In this document: positions 51,942 through 63,190 of the stretch, piece after piece | How the letters are laid out: each line of letters opens with the position of its first letter | How positions within the stretch are numbered: position 1 is the stretch's first letter | From: Skeletonema tropicum | Lineage: Eukaryota > Bacillariophyta > Thalassiosirophyceae > Thalassiosirales > Thalassiosiraceae | Length of the DNA stretch: 64,000 nucleotides | Assembly: GCA_037178625.1 (NCBI GenBank) | Contig: CM074145.1 | Span: 682,001-746,000, forward strand | Reading direction: 5' to 3' | Translations under genes and position numbers: made by a program | The notes under the pieces: model-generated | Seen by the model: the letters and a program-made list of their open reading frames with translations, nothing else | Told to the model about the DNA's origin: nothing | Databases searched by the model: none

Positions 51942-53398
51942 TTAGTAAGTGGCACGAATCGAGCGAAGTATGGAAGAGCAGCGGCAGCCATGATCCATGA
52001 TCAAGGTGTTATTATTTGTGATTTTTTTTGGTGATGATGAGAGAGACTGCCTTCATTTTCTCCTAAAAGTACCTTTCCTGTCCGTCCGACACCAAAAGAA
52101 GAAAGGATATTACATATATACCTACGATACGATGGCGACACAACCCTTGCTCTTGCTTACATACTTCTTGTGCCATGGTATGTATTGACGCTCTCTCTCT
52201 AGAGAATACAGTGAATACGTCTGGTGAAGATAAGGTAGCATTGGCGTCATGCAGGTCCACTTGGCCTGTTCATGAAAACTGGTAGATATTAATTAAATAA
52301 GATTAAGACTCGTTTACTACTTAGAGCTGTGAAGCTGGACAACGAGAATGAGAAGGCTATGAATCCCACAAAATTAGCAGTCCTGGCTCATTGGAACGTG
52401 TTATGCATGGTAGAGATGGACCAAGCAAATGAATGATAATTATGGGAAAGAACCAATACTTTACATTCAATTACATGTGTGAGAACTCCGCTGGGTACTC
52501 GACTTGGATTTAGCCTCCCTCCGAAGATAGGTGAACCTAAGTCGAACTGTGATGTATTTGAGAATTTGGAGTTAATGGTGTACAATAGTAATTGTATTAC
52601 AAATTCATCACCATCACTTCTTATCGTCCACTTTCTGTCATCGTTGACTAGTCTAGCCAGCGTTGTTGATGCTTTTTCTCGGGACAAAAGTAGGCAATCT
52701 ATCCAAAGAATACACTCTTACTCAGTTGTCCTTGGTCAAGCTCTCTTGCTCTTGCCCTTGGACGCTCTCTAGCGTACAATTGTCTGTATTCACTTGGATA
52801 TTAGGTCGTCAATTGGCTTCCCCTCCTCATACTTAGCTTCTCTACTTCCATCTCTGTCAGCTCTCGAGCTGATGCATGAGCGTCATAGACTAGACAAACT
52901 TCAGCTTCAGACTTCAATGGCAGAAGCAGAAACGTCGTATTGTAAGCCACTTTGCTGAATACTTACCTACTAACCGAATGAAGAAGAGAGATAACACGAG
53001 ACAACATTTATGCAATCGATCATAGTGGAGAAGAAAGATGGACGGGAGAACAAGTGTACAGAGAGGGAGATTGGAGAAAGATAAAGATAAACAGGCAGGG
53101 TCAGGCATCTGAGATGGAGAAGAAATAAGCTGCTGCGTACATACAAGTAGAAGAGACGATCACAGGGAACGCAAGGCAGGTAAGGGCAAGGGTCAGTTTC
53201 TGACACGAAACAGGTATTCTGTTGCAGTTGCTTACTGAAGGAGAACATGCCGAAGTATTAAAGAAGCTTATGATCACTTTAGTGCAGCTGAGGACATAAA
53301 GAGAGCATTCACTTTTGAATTTGAAGCTCCGCCGGCCGGCCGGCCGTGAACATTATTTTTTTCTCCCTTGTCCGAGTGATGGTGTGTAATGGAGGGAG
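51942..53398. other. Gene-poor region with a relic of the 58-62 kb duplicated flank
   Basis: No complete gene seen. A minus-strand frame at 52388-52687 has unremarkable composition. From about 53060 to 53320 the sequence is a diverged copy of the segment repeated at 57956 and 60283: it shares GGAGATTGG, GCTGCTGCGTACA, CAGGTATTC, TTGCTTACTGAAGGA, TGATCACTTTAGTGCAGCTG and AGAGCATTCACTTT in the same order. A GCCGGCCGGCCGGCC block lies at about 53331-53345. Confidence 0.6.
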
Positions 53399-53499
53399 TG
53401 ATGATGCGGTCTGTCGTGTCTCCACAAACAAACAAAATCGTAGCCTAAACTAACTCAGTGTGTTTGTTTGATCACCATGCAATCCGCATCGCTGCTACA
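53399..53499 (+). repeat. 5' LTR of the TRIM element
   Basis: 101 bases, identical to 54204-54304, which implies recent insertion. It begins TG and ends CA. Confidence 0.92.
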
Positions 53500-54203
53500 G
53501 GTTCATGAGCCCACTACGGGCTTGGACCAGCCGCTCCGCTAGACGTGCGGTCCATTGCCCTCCATGTATTCACGTATGGGGGAAGTCAGCAGCAGTTGGA
53601 TCCGAGCCACTTCCTCTGCAGTCGACTGCTAACGCATCCGAGATATTTTCACAACGTCATCGTTGTTCCTCCGCCCTTCCTACACAGGAGTCCCATCGTC
53701 GGAGTGTGACCTCCGACATTACACCGTCGTGAACTTATCATACTCCTCCTGCATGGCGTTTGGAGGCCGCTATTGCTCGAACAGTTTGATACGCACCGAT
53801 AATACCAGATGGGGGATATGAGCCACCTGCTTCGACAACCTCATTATCGCTCGACACAAGTGAAGATTTCTCACCCAACAACAACCACTCCTACCAATTG
53901 TCGATTGGATCCATAATTGGTTCCTTGGCGTCTGATCAACGGCCAAGGTATAAAATTTTTATTTTATTTTTGTTCGATTGCCAGTGGACGGAGCACTGCT
54001 ATCGAAAGTGGGAGACATGGCACACAACATTTTATTCCCTGACGAACATTTTATTATTTCTGAGGGGCATTTAAGCAGATGTATTGACAGCTATTCAACG
54101 GACTTCTTCCCATTTCATGTCCTATCATAGTTCTTTGCATCTCCTTCGATTATCCGCAAGGTATTCCAACCTTGACTCCTCAGTTGACAGCAAAGATGGG
54201 GGA

Positions 54204-54304
54204 TGATGATGCGGTCTGTCGTGTCTCCACAAACAAACAAAATCGTAGCCTAAACTAACTCAGTGTGTTTGTTTGATCACCATGCAATCCGCATCGCTGC
54301 TACA
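54204..54304 (+). repeat. 3' LTR of the TRIM element
   Basis: Identical to the 5' LTR, preceded by a purine-rich tract at about 54192-54203 and followed by the target duplication GGGAG. Confidence 0.92.
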
Positions 54305-54309
54305 GGGAG

Positions 54310-56509
54310 TTCAAAAGCAAAATTCTGCACGCACTCAAATCTGCGTTGCAATTTTGACGGGGTCAGGGATTCCCCTCTAATTACATCCGCGTTGGCCCCC
54401 TCATTTTGCTACAGCTCCCTCACAAACAACACTTTGAACACAATAACCATGGCGACGGCAGCGGCTATGGTATGGGGCGGAACGGGGGTCGGCACCACCA
54501 TAAACCAGCGGCGGTGACCTCAGGGGACCCCTATGGCCCCATGGATGTGAAGGAATTTTGTCTCCAAGGTCTCAGACCTTTTTCTTGGTTTCCTCCTACA
54601 AAAGTGACCGTTATTTTCATAAAAAGCGACAACTGCATAGGCCCCCTACGCAACTGTGACCTTTGGGACATGATCACAGTCTATTACTCGACAACCTGAC
54701 ACTACCTATGATATATGGTGACATTCGATGAGGCGGTTACCGTTCAAACCGTCTAGAACTGTCGGCATGGCTCACCTACGCGGGCACCATGGTTACAGCG
54801 ATTATCCAACGATGCAGCGGCACAACTTATGAGAGGTGTGGGAATATTATAACAAAAGAGCGAGATGATGCTTCTAATACAACAATATGGTGGTGTTGAT
54901 GGACATATTGGCGTCTCGTCTCCGTGTGGTGCGGCTGAGGTGACAATCTGGTCATGAGTGGTTTGTGTCAGTAATTATTATTATACAACACGTTGACGTC
55001 GAAGGAGGCATTACACCTTGAATGGTGGATGCTGATCCAGAGACTATTGCATGCAACAGTATGATTTTGAGGTGGATATACTTTCCATGGACTGCCACTG
55101 CTGTTTTCTTCTGCTGGCACCCTCTCATCATCACTCTCAATACGTACGACGGCTTCAGTGGACACAAAAGCTTACAATATATCTGAGATATCGGGTGACT
55201 TCCTAATCAGCTTTAGTAGCAGATGCAATGTGAGAGTCGATAACTATACATCTCTTCGGAAGGATTCGGTAATTTCCATTGTTATCATCGAGGCAAGTAG
55301 GCGGCATTCTGTATTAGAGATGAAGCATCAACCTGGAACAATCTGCTATGAAGTAAGAGATGAATAGGGTGACAAACAAACAACGAACAATACATGCAAC
55401 CGCCGGTAGACGGAATCATTTGGATCTAGGGTGGGCAAATGTTTCTTGAGAAGTACTGCACTGGAGGGTGCATGCGGCAACATTATCTAAGAAGGTTTGT
55501 CAGCTAGAAGAAAAGATAGTCTATTTGACGCAACCATGATGCATGTATGTGTCTTCCTGCTGACCCATGCAACAATACTCATTATAATGAGAAATATAAC
55601 ACATAATGTAAAGAGATTAATAATCCTTATATTCATAATAACATTATCTTAGACGCAACCTACACACAAGCACTTGCCTTGTCTTCTACAGAGATTACAG
55701 AAGTTGATTGTTGATTCAAGGCTGCAACACTGGATAACAAACAGCACGACGGCTTGCTCCTGAGATATAATGTGGACTCTAGTTCATATATTGATAGTTT
55801 AGGAGAGTAATTGCAATAAAATGTGTTGCTGTGTGATGCTATGTCCACACACGAATCTGTTCAAATAAATCAAAATACAACACCCGCAAGACATCGCCTA
55901 CAAGTGGATCAAAATCAGATACCATGGCGTTATGAACACCCATATCAGCCATCTATATTAATATGATACTGAGATTACTACGGGGGCCTTGTGGAACGTT
56001 TATTGCGTTTCCTCGTCGACGTTATTTGACACCTGCAGCAAAATAGACCAAAAATCGATGCCTTAGATATAGCCGCCGATACGTCTGTAGGCTCTCAATT
56101 TCATGACTTGCCGAGTACATCAGCGTTTTCTACGTCAAAAACTGATCTAGATCATAGCTTTACAATGCGTTGGAGTCCTAATTGATTGTGCTATGGCATG
56201 GCGGCCCACCATGATGGCTGTGATGGGTTGCCGATTTGTGAGTTGTGGATGGAAAAAACAGCGCGTGCAGAAAATTGCAAACCGAACTCCCTCCATTGTC
56301 CGTTGGGTATGGTACTGAAAGAAGAAAGGAATTTTCATTTCGAATTCTTAGGTACGATGATTTCCGATGATTCAAAAACTTTCTCTTCTCGTCCACAGTA
56401 CACAACAACACTACAATAAACAATAACTACGGCAAGCGGCAAGAGAATAATATAGTGAATCAACTCCCTGCTACTGAGATCTCCTTCTAGTTCTTCTGTT
56501 GATGCTAAG
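54310..56509. other. Intergenic region
   Basis: No gene is supported in this 2.2-kb stretch. Open frames are short (under 115 codons) with no domain or signal. The right part should hold the promoter and 5' UTR of the CXC gene at 56510. Confidence 0.5.
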
Positions 56510-57719
56510 ATGGTGACGGTTATACATGTCACACCCTCCGAAGCCGCAGCTTTAGCCACTTCAGTAACATGGTCATCGGCGGCGGCGGCGGGAGATTCAA
56601 TCATCAAGAACGATAACGATACGGATACGGCCTCCGAGAAGCAGACACAGCCATGCAATCGTCCCAACAGCACCGATCAAGAGCAGCACCCGTCTCCGTC
56701 TATTGAAAAAAATCGAGGAGAAAAGACGATGAAACGTGATATTCAAGCGGTGGATTCAAAAAGCAGCAGCAAAGGCAAACAGATGACGAAGAAGCGCCAG
56801 AAGCTCGATGATGCGTTCATCATTGATTTGAGTGGTGCTGTTTCCCAACAGCCACCAATTCTCAGGTCTGCCGGCAGTAGTATCAAAGAGGAGTCTTCCA
56901 AATACTTTGGCGTAACTTACGATAAAAGGACAAATAAGTGGAGAGCGCAAATCCATGATATCAAAAAATCTCCTTCATCTGATTCTGGAGATACTATTAT
57001 GTGCACTTGCAAGAAATCAAAGTGTCTCAAACTTTATTGCAAATGCTTTTCGGCATCCTTAATGTGCCATGGCCAGTGCAGATGCAACGCATGCTTGAAT
57101 ACCCCCGAAAATGAACAAGCGAGGACACTAGCTATTCAAACCATTCTGCGTAGAAATCCACATGCATTTGACACCAAGTTTGGCTTGGATGAGAAATCTG
57201 ATCCCAATGCCAAACCCAACAAATTCTTTAAGTCGCGTTCCCTCCCTGGAATTACCAAGCCTGGTACAGGAGAGGTGGCTCACAAGGTGGGGTGCAAGTG
57301 TCGAAAATCTGCATGTCTCAAAAAGTATTGTGAATGTTTCAATGCAAATACCATCTGTGGTTCAAACTGTCGATGCACTGGGTGTAAGAATCAGGAATTG
57401 CCTCCGTTTGCTAGCGCCGGAGCTGCTGGTAGTGGCAGTGACAAACAACTTCTTGTGACTGGTCCTACTATAAGTATAAGCATGAGACCTGTTCCTCCTC
57501 AACCTCAAAAAAGGATGCTTGAGTCGGATGCAGCTCAGAACTCGGTAAGAAATGTATGTCTGCTGTATCTCTTTTCGTGAATGTTCACAATCTTTCTTGA
57601 CAACTAAATTTACTTGTTCCATGTTTTGACTCATTTTGTCAATACAACAGGCATTCTTGAGACAAGAAGCGTCGATAGCAGGAAAAGCAGCCCTGAGGCC
57701 ACTTCCTCCACTGCCATAA
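56510..57719 (+). CDS. Tesmin/LIN54-type CXC-domain DNA-binding protein (two exons)
   Basis: Exon 1 56510-57544 and exon 2 57651-57719 join in phase (GTAAGA...AACAG) for 367 residues. Two Cys-rich CXC domains are complete: near 164-200 (CTCKKSKCLKLYCKCF...CRCNAC) and near 258-295 (CKCRKSACLKKYCECF...CRCTGC), each with the Lys-x-x-Cys-x-Lys-x-Tyr-Cys pattern whose Tyr contacts DNA in LIN54. Proteins of this type bind TTYGAA-like sites and act in cell-cycle gene control. Residues about 128-147 (SSKYFGVTYDKRTNKWRAQI) resemble the first strands of an AP2 domain. An acidic/Ser-rich N-terminus and a basic cluster (KKRQK) precede it. Exon 2 adds only 22 residues. Confidence 0.88.
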
Positions 57720-57786
57720 TACAGTGTAGACTACACCTCGTATCGTAGAGGGGGAGCCTACTCACAACTTGTCCATTCTCGATCAC

Positions 57787-57807
57787 CCACTCGGGCCGCC
57801 CGAGTGG
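57787..57807. other. Perfect 10-bp stem hairpin downstream of the CXC gene
   Basis: CCACTCGGGC and GCCCGAGTGG are separated by one C, followed by TAAAAAAAC. It lies 67 bases after the CXC gene stop, so it may fall in the 3' UTR. Function unknown. Confidence 0.7.
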
Positions 57808-58730
57808 TAAAAAAACATGTGGAGTTGTAAACTGTTTGAGATTGTTGAATATAGAGTTGTATTACGACAGTGAATTCAAACCTTTTCATTCGTCTACCTT
57901 TTTTCAGTCCACTACTCAACCAATGAAGGCAAGTATCGATCGATTTTGGTCAAAGTGGAAGAAAAAGATGTACACGGAGGATATTAGAGATTGGAAGGAT
58001 AAGCAAGCTGAGTCTGGCATCTGTGAGAAGATACAATGTTGACTAACACTAAGTCTAAGCCTATCTCCTATCTAAGTTTGAGCTGCTGCTGCTGCGTACA
58101 AAAAAGTATCAGGAAAAGCAAGTGATCAGTTGCTTACATGAAGCTGGTATTCAGTTACTTACTGAAGGAAAACAAAGCTTGTGATCACTTTAGTGCTAGC
58201 GCTGAAGCTGATAGTGATAAGTGATAGACTTCAAGAGAGCATTCACTTATAAAGCTTACGGGTAAGCACGAATGAATAGTTTCAGCGAGAAATCCAGCTT
58301 CTCAGACTTAATCTTCATGTGAACGTGTTTAATGAGATGGGCAATTCATAGTATCGTAGCTAAAGCTTTTGCTATGCACTATTTGTTACTCCTCTTCATC
58401 TTTAACAAACAGTAGCAGTCGGTCTGCTACTATCGCCTATATCGACAAGCCATCTCAAAGGAGGACTCCTGTTCAAATTCAAATGACATAGCTTTATAAT
58501 AGTTTTAGTGACTCTTCGACATACACTCACACATCAAGAGTCAAGAGCCTACAATTAGCTTCCGTATCATACCACTGCCACTGGTACTATTCATTTTGTT
58601 CTCGACACACCAAATCATCACCATCACATACGCGCTTTATACCTTTACAGTTTTACAATTTCACTCTTGTCAACAATACACATGTAGCGAGTAAATCCCG
58701 ATGTCTATCATGGAGTACCACCACCTGCAC

Positions 58731-59823
58731 TTAGTTGTAACGCGAGTGGACTAGCCATTCCCATTGCAGCAATAGAGCTAACACCAGCAAATGAGGGCTT
58801 GCCATTGGCATCGCTGGTCCACCACCTGCAATATCGTCTACCTCATTTGCATTCCAGATAGATGAAGCAACCTCTGAACCATCCTCCTCATTCGTACTAT
58901 CATTTGCTGCAACTCCTGCCGCTAAAGCTGCTGCTCGCCCACTTTGTGTCTTACGTATAAACAAGCCTGCAGATGCGAACAATATACTCCCGCATGACAC
59001 GAGAGATATTATTCCTACTGCGGTTCTACCAGTTGGATTGAGCTTCCGCTTCTCTAATACATCGACATTTGTACTATTTGATGTTGTTGGAGGTGGCAGT
59101 GGCAAGTCTCTATCGATTGATTCAGTGGATGTTGTGGGCGCTACTTGCTCCGTCGATGATGTTGCAAGCGTTGATTCAAATCCACCTACTCCTCCCTCTG
59201 TATTGTTTCCATCATAAGGTGACAATCCGGATGCCACTGCTTCAGAACCCATTCCCTCCTCGATTGCATCACCATCCTCCGTTGTCATGGAAGAGTCTTC
59301 CTTGCTGTTGGTATTGGGTACTATATCGAATGAAACTTGAAGTAGTGGCGCCTCTGAATCTTGATCGCTGTCGTCTTGTCCGCCATCCTCCTCCTCCTCC
59401 TCATCATCATCAGTCAATCCATGTTGAATGTAATCACCACTCACTACTAAACCATCATCATCAGCATCAAACACATTACCGTAATGATGATACCCATCTT
59501 TTGAATCCTTTGCAGATTTAGCCTTGTGTGCCTTTGACTTGGATGACTTTGAAAATACACGTTGCTCCTTCCGTTCTAACTGATGGTTGTTGTGCGCCGA
59601 CGACGACGACTGCTGCTGATTCTTTCTCATGCCGTCACCATTCCTTCGTGGCGTCAACTGCAGGCGGTGTATTTACCAAAGGATGTCGTAAATGATGCGC
59701 CTCCTCTTCTGGTGGAGTAGTGTCCACTGCTACAGCTGTTGTAGTAGATGTTACCACCACGAGTGGTGAGGTGGCTAGTAGTAGTAGTAGAGGAACAAAG
59801 TGGCTGCGTTTCAACTTCAACAT
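58731..59823 (-). pseudogene. Acidic type I membrane protein, unit 1 copy, frame-broken
   Basis: The signal-peptide frame starts at 59823 (MLKLKRSHFVPLLLLLATS) and continues in phase through TTPPEEEAHHLRHP, but near 59675 an extra T relative to unit 2 (CCGCCTGCAG against CCGCCGCAG) shifts it to a stop. The main frame then runs 59657-58731: basic Ser/Lys region, Asp/Glu-rich acidic stretch, Ser/Thr-rich linker, transmembrane helix (AVGIISLVSCGSILFASAGLFI) and tail. Near the end a base is missing relative to unit 2, changing the last 27 residues. The ancestral product was probably a secreted-side acidic, membrane-anchored protein. No domain recognised. Confidence 0.65.
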
Positions 59824-60083
59824 GATGATGATGATAGCGGTGGCTTTGTTTGAATTTTATGAAGTATGTAGCTATCCGAACTCTTGAGGCGGATGACCGT
59901 TGATGCCAATCAATGACTACAATTTAAATCGATCTGAAATCTTCTAATCGATGAAATAACGGCTTCTCTTATGTCCAATTCTACTCACTGCTGCAGACTG
60001 AATAACGTGAAACCAAAACCAAATTGGCCACTAGCACTAGAGCTTTGCTCTGGCCAACTACTTCACTAAGTACTGGCCACCAC

Positions 60084-60140
60084 CACTTACATGTACTTGC
60101 AGAAGTTTTAACTTAAAACTTCTGCAAGTACATGTAAGTG
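60084..60140. repeat. Perfect 28-bp inverted repeat with 1-base loop
   Basis: 60084-60111 is the exact reverse complement of 60113-60140. Unit 2 has only one arm at the corresponding place (about 62507-62532), so the second arm arose as an inverted duplication in unit 1 or was lost in unit 2. Confidence 0.92.
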
Positions 60141-60282
60141 TTTTAACCTCTCATTCGATGTGCTTCTCATAAGAAGTATCGTAACCTCCTACATTTGAAT
60201 TTTTGACAGGGGTTTTGTGGGATACGCCGAAAGTTTCTCGCCTATTTGTGTCGATCCGGTACAATCTGGTACAGTATTTCGT

Positions 60283-62685
60283 TGGAAGAAAAAGATGTAC
60301 ATGGAGGATAGAGATTGGGAGGATATATAAGCAAGCTGAGTCTGGCATCTGTGAGAAGATACAATGTTGACTAACACTAAGTCTAAGCCTCTAAGTTTGA
60401 GCTGCTGCGTACAAAAAAGTATCAGGAAAAGCAAGCGATCAGTTGCTTACATGAAGCAGGTATTCAGTTACTTACTGAAGGAAAACAAAGCTTTTGTGAT
60501 CACTTGAGTGCAGCTGAAGCTGATAGTGATAAGTGATAGACTTCAAGAGAAATAATAATATAACAGGATAGACTTCAAGAGAAATAATAATATAACAAGA
60601 AATTTTAAAGTTCAAAAGAGCATTCACTTATAAAGCTTACGGTCAAGTACGAATGAATAGTTTCAGCGAGAAATCCAGCTTCTCAGACTTAAACTTTACG
60701 TGAACGTGTTTAACAAGTTGGGCAATTCATGTGTAGTGTCGTAGCTAAGCTTTTGGCTATGCACTATTTGTTACTCCTCTTCATGTTCAACAAACAGTAG
60801 CAGTCGGTCTACTACTACTACTATCGCCTATATATCGACAAGCCTCATAGGAGGATTCCTCTTCAAATAACATAGCTTTATAATATGTAGTTTTATTAGT
60901 GACTCTTCGACATACACTCACACATCAAGAGCCTACAATTAGCTTCGTATCGTACCACTGGTACTATTCATCTTGTTCTCCACACACCATCATCATCATC
61001 ATCGTCGTCACATTTGCGCTTTACACCTTTACAGTTTTACAATTTCACTCTTGTCAGCAACACACATGTAGCGAGTAAACCCCGAGGTCTATCAAGGAGT
61101 ACCACCATCTGCACTTAGTTGTAACGCGAGCGGACTAGCCATTCCCATTGCAGCAATAGAACTAACACCAGCAGATCGAGGACTTGACATTGGCATCGCT
61201 GGTCCTCCACCACCTGCAATATCGTCTACCTCATATGCACTCCAGATAGATGAAGCATCCACTGAAGCATCCTCCTCACTATTACTATCATTTGCTGCAG
61301 CTCCAATGCTGCTAAAGCTGCTGCTCGCTCACTTTGTCCTCTTATGTATATACAAGCCTGCAGATACGCACAATATACTCCCGCATGACACGAGAGATAT
61401 TATTCCTACTGCTGTTCTACCAGTTGGATTGAGCTTCCTCTTTTCTCGTACTTCAACATTTGTACTATTTGTTGTTGTTGTTGTTGGAGGTGGCAGTGGA
61501 AAGTCTCTATCGAATGCTTCAGCGGATGTTGTTGTTGGCAATTCTCCATCGATTGATTCAGTAGATGTTGTGGGCGCTACTTGCTCCATCGATGATGTTG
61601 CAAGTGTTGACTCAAATCCACTTCCCTCTGTATTGTTTCTATCAATATCTGTGTCGTTTCTACCATAAGATGAAAATCCGAATGCCACTGCTTCAGAACC
61701 CATTCCCTCGATTGCGTCACCATCCTCCGTTGTTGTCATGGATGAGTCTTCCTTGCTGTTGGTATTGGGTGGTAGTATATCGAATGAAACTTGAAGTAGT
61801 GGCGCCTCTGAATCTTGATCGCTGTCGTCTTGTCCGCCATCCTCATCCTCCTCCTCATCATCATCATCAGTCAATCCAGGTTGAATGTAATCACCACTCA
61901 CTACTAAACCATCATCATCATCATCAAACGCATGACCGTGATGATAATACCCATCTTTTGAAATCCTTTGCAGATTTAGCCTTGTGTGTCTTTGACTTTG
62001 GATGACTTTGAAAATATCTGCTGTTGCTCCTTTCGTTCTAATTGGTTGTTGTTGTGCGCTGACTGATTATTTCTCATGCCGTCACCATTCCTTCGTGGCA
62101 TTAACTGCGGCGGTGTAGGTGCCAAATAATGATGTCGTAAATGATGCGCCTCCTCTTCTGGTGGAGTAGTGTCCACTGCTAGCAGCTGTCGTTGTAGATG
62201 ATGTTACCACCACGAGTGGTGAGGTGGCTAGTAGGAGAGGAACGAAGTGGCTGCGTTTCAACATGATGGCCGGTGGTTTTGTTGTAATATTTATGAAGTA
62301 TGTAGTTATCCGAACTCTTGAGGCGGATGACCGCTGATGCCAATCAATGACTCACTAAATTTGAATCGATCTGAAACCTTCTAATCGATATGAAATAACG
62401 GCTACTCATGATTGAACCTACTCGCTGCGGCTGCGTGAAATTAATTTGGCCACTTACTATGGCCACTTGCTTTGCTCTGGCCAACTAAGTACTGGCCACC
62501 ACCACTGACATGTACTTGCAGAAGTTTTAACCTTTCATTCGATGTGCTTCTCGTAAGAAGTAACCGCCATACATTTGACATCATTTGACATCATTTTGAA
62601 TTTGAAAGGGGTTTTGTGGGATAGGCCGAAAGTTTCTCACCTATTTGTGTCGTATCCGGTACAGTCTGGTATAGTGTTTCGTTGG
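60283..62685. repeat. Tandem duplication, unit 2
   Basis: About 2.40 kb, head-to-tail with unit 1. The unit ends at GTTGG (62685), the same junction sequence as at 60281-60285, after which homology stops. It includes the second gene copy. Confidence 0.9.
61092..62264 (-). pseudogene. Acidic type I membrane protein, unit 2 copy, multiply frame-broken
   Basis: The start at 62264 gives a signal peptide (MLKRSHFVPLLLATSPLVVV). Compared with unit 1 there is an extra C after the signal peptide (near 62182), an extra A (near 62000), an extra T (near 61965) and an extra G after the transmembrane helix (near 61335), each shifting the frame. The 3' end here is the better preserved one, reading MSSPRSAGVSSIAAMGMASP to a TGA at 61092. 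The two units are broken at different places, so neither is ancestral. An assembly origin for some of these indels cannot be excluded. Confidence 0.65.
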
Positions 62686-63190
62686 CGTCATTGTATTCTT
62701 CAACCACGATTGAAACAAGTGTCGTAGTTGATTTGAGTACCACCGACCTTTGTGTGAGTAATCTTCACAATGATTCACAATGACTTTCTCTTGGGATTGT
62801 TCTTGCGGCACTCTACTCTCTCACATATTTTACCAGCGCAGTGGACGTGGCTGTACCATAAAAGAACACATTCACATACAATTACTTTCTCTTGAGATTT
62901 TTCTTGCGGCACTCTCAATCTCACACACGCACAGAAAGAATGGATGAGTGTCGCTCAACGAATGAAAATATTACCAGTGACCAGCGAAGCTGACTGCTGC
63001 GGCTGTGTTAATGATGATAATAATAATGCTTACTGTACGACGGATGTAACATGAGGACACAACAACTATCAATAGCTTTAATAAGGTTATCACAATAATC
63101 AGCTTTGGTGGAGGCGCAGCTAGAGATAGCACCACATCTTAACGTGTGCTGCGCGAAGGAGGCTATTGCAAATACTTCATTCCAAATAAA
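62686..63190. other. Intergenic region
   Basis: No gene supported. It contains two related segments about 110 bases apart (GACTTTCTCTTGGGATTGTTCTTGCGGCACTC near 62780 and a close variant near 62885). Confidence 0.5.

Larger units (their letters stand above)
53399..54304 (+). mobile_element. TRIM-type LTR element, 101-bp LTRs, 5-bp TSD GGGAG
   Basis: Two identical 101-base direct repeats (53399-53499 and 54204-54304) begin TGATGATGCGG and end GCTGCTACA, the TG...CA signature of LTRs. GGGAG precedes the first (53394-53398) and follows the second (54305-54309). Just inside the left LTR is GGTTCATGAGCCC, close to the complement of the anticodon arm of a Met tRNA, as expected for half-tRNA priming. 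Just before the right LTR is the purine tract AAAGATGGGGGA. The 704-base interior has no gag or pol frame. Total 906 bp, so it is non-autonomous and must depend on a full-length relative. Confidence 0.92.
57956..60282. repeat. Tandem duplication, unit 1
   Basis: About 2.33 kb. It begins at TGGAAGAAAAAGATG (57956) and ends where unit 2 begins with the same sequence (60283). The two units align throughout, with scattered substitutions and many small indels. Contains one copy of the membrane-protein gene on the minus strand. Confidence 0.9.

Noticed and set aside
52388..52687. 99-codon minus-strand frame
   Set aside because: Too short, with no domain or signal; could be a gene fragment but nothing supports it.
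53331..53345. GCCGGCCGGCCGGCC palindrome
   Set aside because: A simple GC repeat of 15 bases; no associated feature, probably a short microsatellite.
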